DNA from: Clostridia bacterium
GTDB lineage: Bacteria > Bacillota > Clostridia > TANB77 > CAG-508
Length of the DNA: 64,000 bases
Assembly (NCBI GenBank): GCA_900770415.1
Contig: CAAGKN010000003.1
Coordinates: 35,012 to 99,011 of the forward strand
Reading direction: 5' to 3'
Shown here piece after piece: positions 1-9,400 of the stretch (position 1 is its first letter; every line of letters begins with the position of its first letter). The notes below the pieces were generated by a model that saw only the letters and a program-made list of their open reading frames with translations, did no database searches and was not told the origin of the DNA. The position numbers and the translations under genes are program-made.

Positions 1-370
1 TCTTAATTTTTCTAATGATGTTTTTATTCTAATTTCTTCATTATCCAATTCTAGATTTTTTAAAGCAAATGCAATATCATCATATACGTTGTTAAATATT
101 ATTTGATTTTCTGGATTTTGAAATACCATTCCTATTTTTTTTCTTAAATTATAGAATTCTTTTTTGTTTGCTGTATTTATATTATCAACAGTTATTCTGC
201 CAGACTTTGGCTTTAACAAACCTGCTATTAATTTAGACAATGTTGATTTTCCGTGAGCCATTTTTGCCGATTACTGCCACGAACTCGCCTTCTTGTATTT
301 CTAAATTGATATTTTTTAATACTTCTTTACCATTTTTATATTTAAAATTAACCTCTTCTAGTTTAATCAT
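1..370 (-). CDS. ecfA: ECF transporter ATPase EcfA, N-terminal part, interrupted by a CGG +1 shift
   Basis: This is the energy-coupling ABC ATPase that drives ECF vitamin uptake. The gene starts at ATG 370, overlapping the folT-folC stop (ATGATTAA), and runs off the window edge. Residues 1-39 end in GKNGS of the Walker A loop. Codon 40 is CGG, and the original frame hits TAA at 235..233. Skipping the C gives GKSTLSKLIAGLL, and the frame then stays open to base 1 with the Q-loop region VFQNPENQIIF. About 123 residues are visible. The pairing with a FolT domain suggests a folate ECF transporter. Either the gene is decoded by a +1 shift or it is a pseudogene; seven parallel sites in this window favour decoding. 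Confidence 0.85.
251..253 (-). other. CGG +1 frameshift site in ecfA
   Basis: Coding-strand context is GGCTCA-CGG-AAAATCA. The in-frame CGG is codon 40. Skipping the C gives GGA AAA TCA and restores the Walker A sequence GKNGSGKST. Reading CGG as Arg stops the protein five codons later. Confidence 0.8.
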
Positions 371-2186
371 TTTTTAATACCTCACATACTGTTTTATACA
401 CATAAAAGCTTCCAACTATTAAAATTACTCTATCACTATATGCCTTTTTACAAATATTAATTGCATCTTTCAATTCATATTTATACATATTTATATCATT
501 TAAGTATTTCTTTGCTTCTTTATATAGCTTTTCTTTTGATACATATCTTTTTTCGTCATTTCCACTTGTAAATATAAATATCGAATCTTTTTCTTTACAT
601 ATATTTTTAATTATTGTTTTATAATCTTTTGTTTTTAAAAGTGAAATAATATATACTTTTTTACTATGTGAAAAGTATTGTTCAACATTTTGTCTTAAAT
701 TGTTTATAGCATTTTCATTGTGTCCTCCATCAAATATAATTACCGGATTTTGACTTAAATTTTCAAGTCTTGCTTTATGCACAACAGTTTTTAGTCCATT
801 GTAAATAGCCTCTTTAGAGATTTTATATCCTTTGTTTTTCAAAATATCAATACATTCTAATACTTCTGCTGCATTGTTTATTTGAGCTTTTCCTTTTAAA
901 TTAATTTCAACATTTTTATATTCTCTATAATCAAATTTTTGTAAATCTAAAGTATATGAGTAGTTTTGTATTTCATCTGAATTTACCAAATGCAATGTTG
1001 TATTCTTTTCCTTGCAAGTATTTTCTATAATACTGTTTACGCATTCTTCTTGCTTAACAAATACTGTATCTGAATTTTCTTTTATTATTCCTGCTTTATG
1101 TGTTGCAATTTCTTCTATTGTGCTTCCCAATATATCTACATGGTCATATCCAATGTTTCCTATAATAGAAACCATTGAATCCACAATATTTGTACAATCA
1201 GTTGTTCCTCCAAGACCTGTTTCTAATATTGCAATATCACAATTGTTTTTTGCAAAATATATTAAACTAAGTGATGTAATCGCTTCAAACCATTTTACTG
1301 GAACTTTATGTGTTTTATTATAATTAGTTATTTCCTTTGATAGTGGAATTAAAATTTCTTCTACTTCTTCATCTGTAATTTCTTTGTTATTTATATATAT
1401 TCCGTCATTAAATCTTATTAAATGTGGAGATATGAATTTTCCTACTTTATATTCTGTGTTTTCAAGAACACTTGCTAACATTTCGCATATACTGCCTTTT
1501 CCATTTGTTCCTGCTACATGTACTATTTTTAATTTTTTTTGTGGATTATCAAACTTTTCCATTAGATATTCCATAGCATCTAAATTAGGATCTTTTGTAA
1601 ATTTGCTAAATGTATTTAAATATTCATCTATATTCATTGTTTCTTCTTCATAAATGTATTTTTTTGCAAATGGTCTTAATGCTTTTTCTAATAAATAAAT
1701 TGTTATTACTTGTATTGGTAGCATAATTGCTTGTGTTGTTATTCTTGTTAGAATTACTGCTATGTATGCTTTTCCATACATAATGTTTAAAAATGCAGAT
1801 TCTATAACAACTTTTACTCCTATTTGCACAATTAAACTACTTAATATTAATTTAAAAATAAATGTTTTGTCTTTTATTTCTTTATTTGGATTTTTGTATA
1901 AGAATATTCCATATATAAATCCCATTAACCCGGCTGTTATAGTAAAACCTGGGAAATATGCACCAAATGGAAAAATAAGTGCTCCTATTAAATCTCCTAA
2001 TGCTGCTACAGCCAAACTATATTTAGGTCCTAAATACACACCACATAGCATCATTGGAATAAAACTAAAACTTATTACTAGAAATGAAGTTTTAATAGAT
2101 AAAAATCTTGATAGAACTAGCAGTATACTTAAAAACATTGCTGCTAATATCAGTTTTTTTGTTTTTGTAATTGTAAATTTGCTCAT
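363..2186 (-). CDS. folC: Folate ECF substrate-binding protein fused to folylpolyglutamate synthase (FolT-FolC)
   Basis: The 607-residue protein joins two functions. Residues 1-175 are a multi-spanning ECF S-component of the FolT type, with FSFIPMMLCGVYLGPKY and GDLIGALIFPFGAYFPG motifs. Residues from about 185 to 607 are a Mur-ligase-like folylpolyglutamate synthase with the P-loop VAGTNGKGS, LETGLGGTTDCTN and the C-terminal IIFDGGHNENAI. FolC adds glutamates to folate and traps it in the cell, so import and retention sit on one chain. A THF riboswitch lies upstream and ecfA overlaps the 3' end. Separate folT and folC genes are the usual arrangement. No CGG and no break separates the halves. 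Confidence 0.9.
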   Translation of the reverse strand: MSKFTITKTKKLILAAMFLSILLVLSRFLSIKTSFLVISFSFIPMMLCGVYLGPKYSLAVAALGDLIGALIFPFGAYFPGFTITAGLMGFIYGIFLYKNPNKEIKDKTFIFKLILSSLIVQIGVKVVIESAFLNIMYGKAYIAVILTRITTQAIMLPIQVITIYLLEKALRPFAKKYIYEEETMNIDEYLNTFSKFTKDPNLDAMEYLMEKFDNPQKKLKIVHVAGTNGKGSICEMLASVLENTEYKVGKFISPHLIRFNDGIYINNKEITDEEVEEILIPLSKEITNYNKTHKVPVKWFEAITSLSLIYFAKNNCDIAILETGLGGTTDCTNIVDSMVSIIGNIGYDHVDILGSTIEEIATHKAGIIKENSDTVFVKQEECVNSIIENTCKEKNTTLHLVNSDEIQNYSYTLDLQKFDYREYKNVEINLKGKAQINNAAEVLECIDILKNKGYKISKEAIYNGLKTVVHKARLENLSQNPVIIFDGGHNENAINNLRQNVEQYFSHSKKVYIISLLKTKDYKTIIKNICKEKDSIFIFTSGNDEKRYVSKEKLYKEAKKYLNDINMYKYELKDAINICKKAYSDRVILIVGSFYVYKTVCEVLKND

Positions 2187-2214
2187 AAAAAAAGCCCCCT
2201 TTTAATTTTGGAGC
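2177..2214 (-). terminator. Expression platform of the THF riboswitch
   Basis: On the minus strand AAGCTCC and GGGGGCTT can pair just before a T run that reaches the folT-folC start. The G-rich ribosome binding site lies in the 3' arm. Folding could therefore terminate transcription or hide the binding site. Confidence 0.5.
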
Positions 2215-2245
2215 TTCCACGTTAAATAAAGACTACTCTTTGTTT

Positions 2246-2346
2246 AATAGCGGAATGCGAAAATAAATCAGCAAAGCTAAAAGCTTTTTCGTTTACTAAC
2301 AACTTCCCGTTTAGTAACACTTAACTATTTATTCTCTACTCTATTC
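2246..2346 (-). promoter_or_regulatory. Tetrahydrofolate (THF) riboswitch
   Basis: The minus strand carries AGTAGA, GTTAAGTG, GGGAAGTTG and GCATTCCGCT in the order of the folT-type THF aptamer. Helices can be drawn: AATAG with CTATT (P1), AATAAAT with ATTTATT (P2), TTACTAA with TTAGTAA (P3). It precedes the folate uptake gene, the classic target of this riboswitch. Confidence 0.85.
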
Positions 2347-2392
2347 TTGTCTTATTTTATCAAATTTTGTAGTATATTTCAATATCTTTTTC

Positions 2393-3040
2393 TCACTTCA
2401 TTAAATTAACCAATCTGCTTGTTCCCAATCTATCTGCGCCAAATTCTATAAATTTTTCTGCGTCCTCAAAAGACTTTATTCCTCCTGCTGCTTTTATTTT
2501 TACATTTGTTCCTTCTAATTTTCTTTTAAATAATTGTATATCTTCAAATGTTGCACCACCTGTTGAAAATCCAGTTGAAGTTTTTATATAGTCTGCTCCA
2601 GCATTTTTTACAATTTCGCACATTATTGTTTTCTCTTCATCAGTTAATAAACAAGTTTCTATTATTACTTTTAAAATTTTTTCACCACATACATTTTTTA
2701 TAGCTTTTATTTCTTTTTCTATATCTACATATTTTTTATCTTTTAGCCATCCTAGGTTTATAACCATATCAATTTCGTCTGCGCCTTCTTCTATTGCATT
2801 CAATGTTTCATAAACCTTTACATTTGTTGTGTTGTACCCATTAGGAAATCCTATAACTGTACATACTTTTAATTTATCACCAACATATTTTTTTGCATCT
2901 TTTACATAGCTTGGTGGAATACAAACTGATGCAACATTATATTTTATTCCATCATCACATATATTTTTTATTTGCTCCCATGTTGCAGTTTGAGCAAGTA
3001 CTGTATGATCTACTTTTTTTAATATTTCATTCTTATTCAT
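2393..3040 (-). CDS. deoC: Deoxyribose-phosphate aldolase
   Basis: DeoC cleaves 2-deoxyribose 5-phosphate to acetaldehyde and glyceraldehyde 3-phosphate in nucleoside catabolism. The start at 3040 (MNKNEILKKVDHTVL) follows a strong TAAGGAGG site; a longer frame upstream has no such site. The product has 215 residues, normal for the short bacterial form. Family motifs are VDHT near the N-terminus, VINLGWLK, the Schiff-base lysine segment YIKTSTGFSTGGAT and the phosphate-binding IKAAGGI. It stands alone here without other deo genes. Confidence 0.95.
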   Translation of the reverse strand: MNKNEILKKVDHTVLAQTATWEQIKNICDDGIKYNVASVCIPPSYVKDAKKYVGDKLKVCTVIGFPNGYNTTNVKVYETLNAIEEGADEIDMVINLGWLKDKKYVDIEKEIKAIKNVCGEKILKVIIETCLLTDEEKTIMCEIVKNAGADYIKTSTGFSTGGATFEDIQLFKRKLEGTNVKIKAAGGIKSFEDAEKFIEFGADRLGTSRLVNLMK

Positions 3041-3136
3041 AACTTTCCTCCTTATCACTGCTTTTATTGTAGCATAAAATAAAAAGAAAACAAAACTTAT
3101 TATAAATTTTGTTTTCTTTAAATAAATTGTCATGTT

Positions 3137-3571
3137 TTAGAATTCAAAATAGGCAACATTTGCTTTGTGTTTTTTTGCAAGATTTTTCAAAAAATCCGGT
3201 GCATTATTGTCCATTCCTTCTTTGCCTCTACACTTTCCAGAGTAGTAAAATATACCCGAAAAATCAACTTTTTCTTTTTTGGTTTCAGGGCAATTTTGTA
3301 ATATTCCTGCAAAATATAGTTCGTCTTCTTCTACAAAATATACTCTTGGATTTTCAAGAAAATCTTTTCTAAGTAAAACTATACCTTTAGTATTTTTTGG
3401 AACGTATGACACCCCACATTTACATATAAAGTCATCATATCTTTGGAGTTGTGCAACATATTGGAATGTCAAGACCTTATTTCCATCTTTAGTCTCTTTG
3501 ATTTCAATACATTTCATATAATATCTATTAGGTATATCTTTCCACAAAATGCTATTTTCAATTTTATTCAT
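3137..3571 (-). CDS. Hypothetical protein, 144 residues
   Basis: I do not recognise this protein. It is soluble, with no signal peptide or membrane segment. A cysteine pair, CKCG, sits near residue 50, and two further cysteines near residues 92 and 113, so metal binding is possible but unsupported by a clear motif. An AGAGGAAT-like binding site precedes the ATG. It is separated from deoC by about 95 bases and may be transcribed with it. Composition matches the neighbours. Confidence 0.6.
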   Translation of the reverse strand: MNKIENSILWKDIPNRYYMKCIEIKETKDGNKVLTFQYVAQLQRYDDFICKCGVSYVPKNTKGIVLLRKDFLENPRVYFVEEDELYFAGILQNCPETKKEKVDFSGIFYYSGKCRGKEGMDNNAPDFLKNLAKKHKANVAYFEF

Positions 3572-3773
3572 TGCTATTCCTCTTTTCTAAATTAAGATTG
3601 TTGATAGTTCATTGTTGCTTTGTATTTGACATGACAAACAAATACACCAAAAGAGTTTTATAAATGAACATATTTTTATTTTATCATAATTTTACATAAT
3701 GTTCAACTTGTCTGTTTATTAAAATCCTATCATAATTTTTATTAATTAATAATATTATATTTTAGGTGATTAT

Positions 3774-5048
3774 ATGGAAACATTAAGTTTAGGTTCAACT
3801 GGTCCTATGGTGGAATTACTTCAAAGTACTTTGATGAAATTAGGATTTTATTCTGGAAATATAGATGGTAATTTTGGCCTTTTAACACAAGTTGCTGTTA
3901 AAAGATTTCAAAGAAATTTTGGATTAACTCCAGATGGAGTTGTTGGCTCTTCTACTTGGGATGCCTTATTTCCATATATAAATGGCAGAACTTCATATAT
4001 AATAAAACAAGGTGATACGTTATATAATATTGCAAATAGTTTTTCTACAACAGTAAATAGAATTGTTGTTGCAAATCCTGGGATTTCGCCAACCAATCTG
4101 CGAATAGGTCAACAAATTACAGTTCCTTTTGGAAATATTGTTCCTACAAATATCAGTTATAGTGCAAATATATTGCAACTTAATATTAATGCGCTTTCTA
4201 GCATATACCCATTTTTAGAGATAGGCTCAATTGGTTCTAGTGTTCTTAATAATTCTATTCCATACATAAGGCTTGGAACCGGTGATACAGAGGTTTTTTA
4301 TAGTGCTTCTATACATGCAAACGAGTGGATTACTTCTCCTTTGCTTATGAAATTTGTAGAAAATTTTTGTTTAGCTTTAGTTAATAATTCAACTTTGTTT
4401 GGTTATAACATTAGAAATATTTTTAACAATACTTCTATATATGTTGTTCCTATGTGTAATCCAGATGGTGTAAACCTAGTTACTAGCCAAACAAAACCTA
4501 ATTCAAGTATATATAATAGTGCTAAAGCTATTGCAAATAAATATCCTTCTATTCCATTCCCTAGTGGCTGGAAAGCTAACATTCGTGGAATTGACTTAAA
4601 TTTACAATTTCCTGCTGGTTGGGAAGAAGCCAGAAGAATTAAATTTGCACAAGGTTTTACTTCTCCTGCCCCACGAGATTATGTAGGTTCTGAACCATTA
4701 GTAGCACCAGAAGCTATTGCTATATATAATTTTACTAGACTTCATAACTTTAGATTAATACTTGCTTATCATACTCAAGGCAAAGAAATTTATTGGCAAT
4801 TCCAAAATTATGCTACTCAAGAGGCTATGCAAATTGGTGAAATTTTTGCCCAAGTTAGTGGTTATGCTCTAAGTGAAGTTCCTTACAACTCTAGCTTTGC
4901 CGGATACAAAGACTGGTTCTTACAAGAGTATAGAAGACCCGGATATACAATAGAAGCAGGTCTTGGTGAAAACCCGCTTCCTATTAGTCAATTTAATGAA
5001 ATTTATAATGATAATATTGGAATATTAGTTTTAGGAGCAGTTTTATAA
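3774..5048 (+). CDS. Peptidoglycan-binding/LysM M14 zinc carboxypeptidase (endopeptidase I type)
   Basis: The protein probably cleaves gamma-D-Glu-diaminopimelate bonds in cell-wall peptides, by similarity to Bacillus endopeptidase I. Residues 1-65 form a PG_binding_1 domain ([32 protein letters not shown]). Residues 72-117 are a LysM domain ([13 protein letters not shown]). Residues 125-424 are the M14 catalytic domain with zinc ligands H181 and E184 in HANEW, H333 in AYHTQG and catalytic E394 in TIEAG. There is no classical signal peptide, as is common in sporulation-linked members, so location is uncertain. It starts with an ATG after TTAGGTGAT and is a single gene, divergent from the hypothetical gene upstream. 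Confidence 0.9.
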   Translation: METLSLGSTGPMVELLQSTLMKLGFYSGNIDGNFGLLTQVAVKRFQRNFGLTPDGVVGSSTWDALFPYINGRTSYIIKQGDTLYNIANSFSTTVNRIVVANPGISPTNLRIGQQITVPFGNIVPTNISYSANILQLNINALSSIYPFLEIGSIGSSVLNNSIPYIRLGTGDTEVFYSASIHANEWITSPLLMKFVENFCLALVNNSTLFGYNIRNIFNNTSIYVVPMCNPDGVNLVTSQTKPNSSIYNSAKAIANKYPSIPFPSGWKANIRGIDLNLQFPAGWEEARRIKFAQGFTSPAPRDYVGSEPLVAPEAIAIYNFTRLHNFRLILAYHTQGKEIYWQFQNYATQEAMQIGEIFAQVSGYALSEVPYNSSFAGYKDWFLQEYRRPGYTIEAGLGENPLPISQFNEIYNDNIGILVLGAVL

Positions 5049-5115
5049 CTGCTCCTGATTATACTTTTCTAAATCCTCGTTGCTTGGTACTTCAATTGAT
5101 TCTCCATTCTAAAAT

Positions 5116-6237
5116 TTATTTTTTACCTAATTTTATTTTTATGTTATATGTCTTTTTATTTCTTAAAACGCTTAAGTTTACTTCATCTCCAGCCTTTTTT
5201 GAATAAATATATTTTCTAAGTTCACTCATTTTGTTTATATCTATGTTATCTATTTTTGTTATTATATCTCCCACTTTTAAGCTTGATATATTTGCTGGTC
5301 CATCTTTATTTATTTGAGCTACATATATTCCGGAATTAAATTCTATGCCTGTTTCTAGATAAGGTACAACATTTTTGTCATAAGCAAATATACCTAAATA
5401 TGCTTCTTCAAAATTTCCATTTGTAACAAAACTTTCTATAATAGGTTTTACAATGTTGATTGGAACAGCAAATCCTATTCCTTCTGCTTCATTTATTTTT
5501 ACCGTATTTATTCCAATAACCTCTCCATTTGTATTTATTAATGGTCCTCCACTATTTCCTGGGTTAATTGTTGCATCTGTTTGAAGTAAATCTTCCATAT
5601 ATGATTCGTTATTTTCTTCCTCTATTTTTATTGTTCTATTTACTCCACTTATAATCCCTGAAGTAACAGTTCTTTGAAACTCTACACCAATTGGATTTCC
5701 TATTGCGAATGTAGTTTGCCCCAATTTTACATTATCTGAATCTCCTAAATTTAAATACTGCAATCCTGTTGCATTTATTTTTACAATTGCTAAATCCAGG
5801 TCACTATCAGCCCATACCACACTTCCGTTATAACTTTTCCCATTTTCTAATGTTATATAACAATTGCTATATTTATTACCTGCTACATGCCAATTTGTAA
5901 GAACATATCCATTTTCTGAAACTATCATTCCTGTTCCCAGTCCTAAGTCAGAAGCGCTATTATTTAAAAATATTGAATTTCCCTTATTTTTTATTTTAGA
6001 AATTCCAACTACGCTTTTTGTAACACTTTCTAATACTTCTGTTATATCTTGTTCTTCTTTTTTTATTTCATTTTGCGAAAGCCTAACTGCAACATTATTA
6101 TTTTCATCAGTTGAATACACATCTATATCTGTATACATGCTGTATATAAATACACTACTTGCCGCAACTACTATTATTAAAAAGATCAAACTAATTATCT
6201 TCTTAAATTTACTCTCTCTTTTCCTGTATTCATACAT
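5116..6237 (-). CDS. htrA: HtrA/DegP-like membrane-anchored serine protease
   Basis: This envelope quality-control protease has 373 residues. An N-terminal membrane anchor covers residues 14-34. The trypsin-like domain carries the catalytic triad H117 (TNWHVAG), D148 (SDLDLAIV) and S229 (NPGNSGGP). A single PDZ domain occupies about residues 275-370 (GPANISSLKVGDIITKIDN). The layout is that of Firmicute HtrA/YyxA proteins. The start follows a GGAGGG-type site. It is transcribed divergently from the NRPS gene, with 225 bases between them. Confidence 0.93.
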   Translation of the reverse strand: MYEYRKRESKFKKIISLIFLIIVVAASSVFIYSMYTDIDVYSTDENNNVAVRLSQNEIKKEEQDITEVLESVTKSVVGISKIKNKGNSIFLNNSASDLGLGTGMIVSENGYVLTNWHVAGNKYSNCYITLENGKSYNGSVVWADSDLDLAIVKINATGLQYLNLGDSDNVKLGQTTFAIGNPIGVEFQRTVTSGIISGVNRTIKIEEENNESYMEDLLQTDATINPGNSGGPLINTNGEVIGINTVKINEAEGIGFAVPINIVKPIIESFVTNGNFEEAYLGIFAYDKNVVPYLETGIEFNSGIYVAQINKDGPANISSLKVGDIITKIDNIDINKMSELRKYIYSKKAGDEVNLSVLRNKKTYNIKIKLGKK

Positions 6238-6337
6238 CTTTATCCCTCCTTTACAATATTCCTACATTATATTTTTTCCTTTTTTTACTATTTTAATCAT
6301 ATATTTAACTGTCTTTTTTTGTCGATTGTTGCTGTAA

Positions 6338-6357
6338 TTTGACAAGTTTGTGTCAAA
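6338..6357. promoter_or_regulatory. Palindromic operator-like sequence upstream of the NRPS
   Basis: TTTGACA, a six-base spacer and TGTCAAA form a near-perfect inverted repeat in the htrA-NRPS gap. It lies just upstream of a plausible NRPS promoter. Which regulator would bind is unknown. Confidence 0.45.
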
Positions 6358-6361
6358 TTAT

Positions 6362-6390
6362 TTACATTATTTTGTGTTTTATGTTACAAT
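6362..6390 (+). promoter_or_regulatory. Candidate NRPS promoter
   Basis: TTACAT (-35) and TACAAT (-10) are separated by 17 bases. The start codon lies about 70 bases downstream, after AAAAGGTGATATT. Confidence 0.4.
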
Positions 6391-6462
6391 TTAGTGTAGC
6401 AGTTGATTTATAACGATTTTAACGATATATATTAGTTATAAAATATAATAAAAGGTGATATT

Positions 6463-9400
6463 ATGGAGAGCAAAGTATACAATTTAACAAACCCACAAAA
6501 ATCAATTTGGTTCACAGAACAATTTTACAAAGGAACACCTATTGAGAATATCACAGGATGTGTAATTGTATTAGAAAAATTAAATCTTAAAGCTTTACAA
6601 AAAGCTATTAATTTATTTGTTAAAAGCAATGACAGTTTTAGGTTGAAATTTACAGTAAAGGATGATAAACCTTTACAATATTTATCTTCTTTTTCTGAAT
6701 TTGAAATTGAAAATGTTATGGTAAATACAGATGAAGATATAAAAGATATAGAAAATAAAATGTCTAATACTCCTTTCGAAGTTTTAGATAATTTACTATT
6801 TTCATTTAAAACATTTACATTTCCAGATGGTCATGGTGGTTTTGTTATAACAGCTCACCATTTAATTTCTGATGCATGGACAGCGGGTCTTGTAGTTAAT
6901 GAGATTATGGATTATTATGAAAAAATAATAAATTCACAAATTATAGATAATAAAAATCCTTCTTACTTAGATTACATTACTTCTGAGCAAGAATATTTAA
7001 ATAGTGAAAAATTCAATAAGGATAAGGAATTTTGGAATGAAATTTTTAAAACAGTTCCAGAAGTTGCAACAATTCCTTCTATTAATGTTGAAAATTCTAA
7101 TTCTTCTTTGTCTTGTAAGGCAAAAAGAAAGCAATTTGTTATACCAAAAGAAACAATGAATTTAATTAATGAATTCTGTAAGCAAAACAAAGCTTCAGCT
7201 TTTAATTTCTTTATGGCTGTTCTTGCTATATATTTATCAAGAGTATCATCTTTAGATGATTTTACTATTGGTACACCTATATTAAATAGGGGAAACTTTA
7301 AAGAAAAACAAACAACAGGTATGTATATTAGTACTATTCCTTTTAGAATTTCTATCAATCATAAAATTCCATTTGCTGAATTTTTATCTAATATATCAGC
7401 AGATTTTTCAAAGATTTTTAGACATCAAAAATATCCATATCAATATCTTTTAGAAGATTTAAGGAAAAAGGATAGTAGTATTCCTAATTTATATAATATA
7501 TTACTTTCTTATCAAAATGTAAGAAGTAACAAACAAACTTCTGATATAAATTATGAATCTAGCTGGGTTGGAAATAATTTTATTTCTGATGATATTGATA
7601 TCCACCTTTATGATATGAATGATACTGGTGATATAAACATTGCATATGATTATTTAATAAGCAAATATTCTATTGATGATATTTGTTCTATTCATGCTAG
7701 ATTTTTATATATTATAAACCAAGTTTTAGAAAATAATGATATCACATTAAATGAAATTGAAATTGTAACTCCTGATGAAAAGAAAAAAATATTATATGAT
7801 TTTAATAATACTTCTGCAGATTATCCACGTGATAAAACAATTACTCAATTATTTGAAGAACAAGTTGAAAAAACTCCTGATAATATTGCTGTTGTTTTTG
7901 AAGATCAAAAATTAACATATAGAGAACTAAATCAAAGAGCTAATAGTTTAGCTAGTTATTTAAGAAGCCAAAAAATTGGAAGAAATGATATTGTAGGAAT
8001 TATGGTTAATCGTTCTTTAGAAATGATTATATCTATTCTTGCTGTTTTAAAATCTGGTGCTTGCTATATTCCAATAGATCCAGAATATCCTCAGGATAGA
8101 ATAGAGTACATGTTAAACAACAGTAATACAAAATTGCTATTAACCTTTAAAAGATTGGAAAACAAAGTAACTTTTGATAACAAATTATTTGTTGAGCTTG
8201 ATAATGAATTATATAATTCTAATAAAGATAATTTAATAAATATAAATGAACCAGATGATTTAGCATATATTATATATACTTCTGGCTCTACAGGAAAGCC
8301 TAAGGGAGTAATGCTAATTCACAAATCATTGTCTAACCTTACTAATTACTGTAATAATTATGTACAATATTTAAGAAAAAATGTTTATAGGACAATTGTG
8401 TCTGTTACAACAGTAAGTTTTGATATATTTATTTTCGAAACATTAGTATCACTGCAAAAAGGATTAAGATTAGTAATTGCAAATGAACAAGAACAAACCA
8501 TTCCTAGATTATTGAATAACTTAATTGAAAAGAACAATATAGAAATAATTCAAACTACACCTTCTAGAATGCAATTGCTAGTTAATAATATTGATGATAT
8601 TCCATCTCTTTCAAATTTGAAATTTATAACTCTTGCTGGAGAGCAACTGCCTATTTCTTTAGTAAATGAATTAAAAGAATTATGCTCTCCAGTTATATAC
8701 AATGGATATGGACCTAGCGAAACTACTGTATTTTCCACTTTAACAGATGTAACAAATCATAGTTATATTACAATAGGCCATCCCCTAGATAACACTCAGA
8801 TTTACATTTTAGGCTCTGAACTAAATATTTGCCCTATAAATGTCCCTGGGGAAATATATATATCAGGTGATGGTGTTGGACATGGTTATATAAATAATGA
8901 GAATTTAACAAGAAAAAGTTATTTGCCAAATAAGTTTTCTAGTGAAAACAAAATACTTTACAGGACTGGCGACTTAGGATGTTTTCAACCTAACGGTGAA
9001 ATTGTATGTCTTGGAAGATGCGATAATCAAGTAAAAATAAGAGGTCTTAGAATTGAACTAGGCGAAATAGAAAATGAAATAATTAATTTTGGAAATATAA
9101 CTAATTGTATTGTAGTGAAAAAGATTTCTGAAGATGGACATGAATTTTTATGTTCGTATTTTACATCTACTGCTGAAATTGATTTGTCTAATCTTAGAAA
9201 TACTTTACAAAAGAAATTACCGAAATATATGGTACCTCAATATTTTATTAAATTGGAAAAATTTCCTTACACCCCTAATGGAAAAATTGACAGAAAAAGT
9301 TTGCCAGAACCAATTGTAGAAACTAGATGTAAAAATATAATTTCACCTAGAAATAATACTGATAAAATATTAGTGAAAATATTAGAAAGTTTATTAACAA

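Noticed and set aside
7818..7836. CACGTG with flanking symmetry as a parS site
   Set aside because: It lies inside the NRPS coding sequence and the arms do not match the parS consensus TGTTNCACGTGAAACA.
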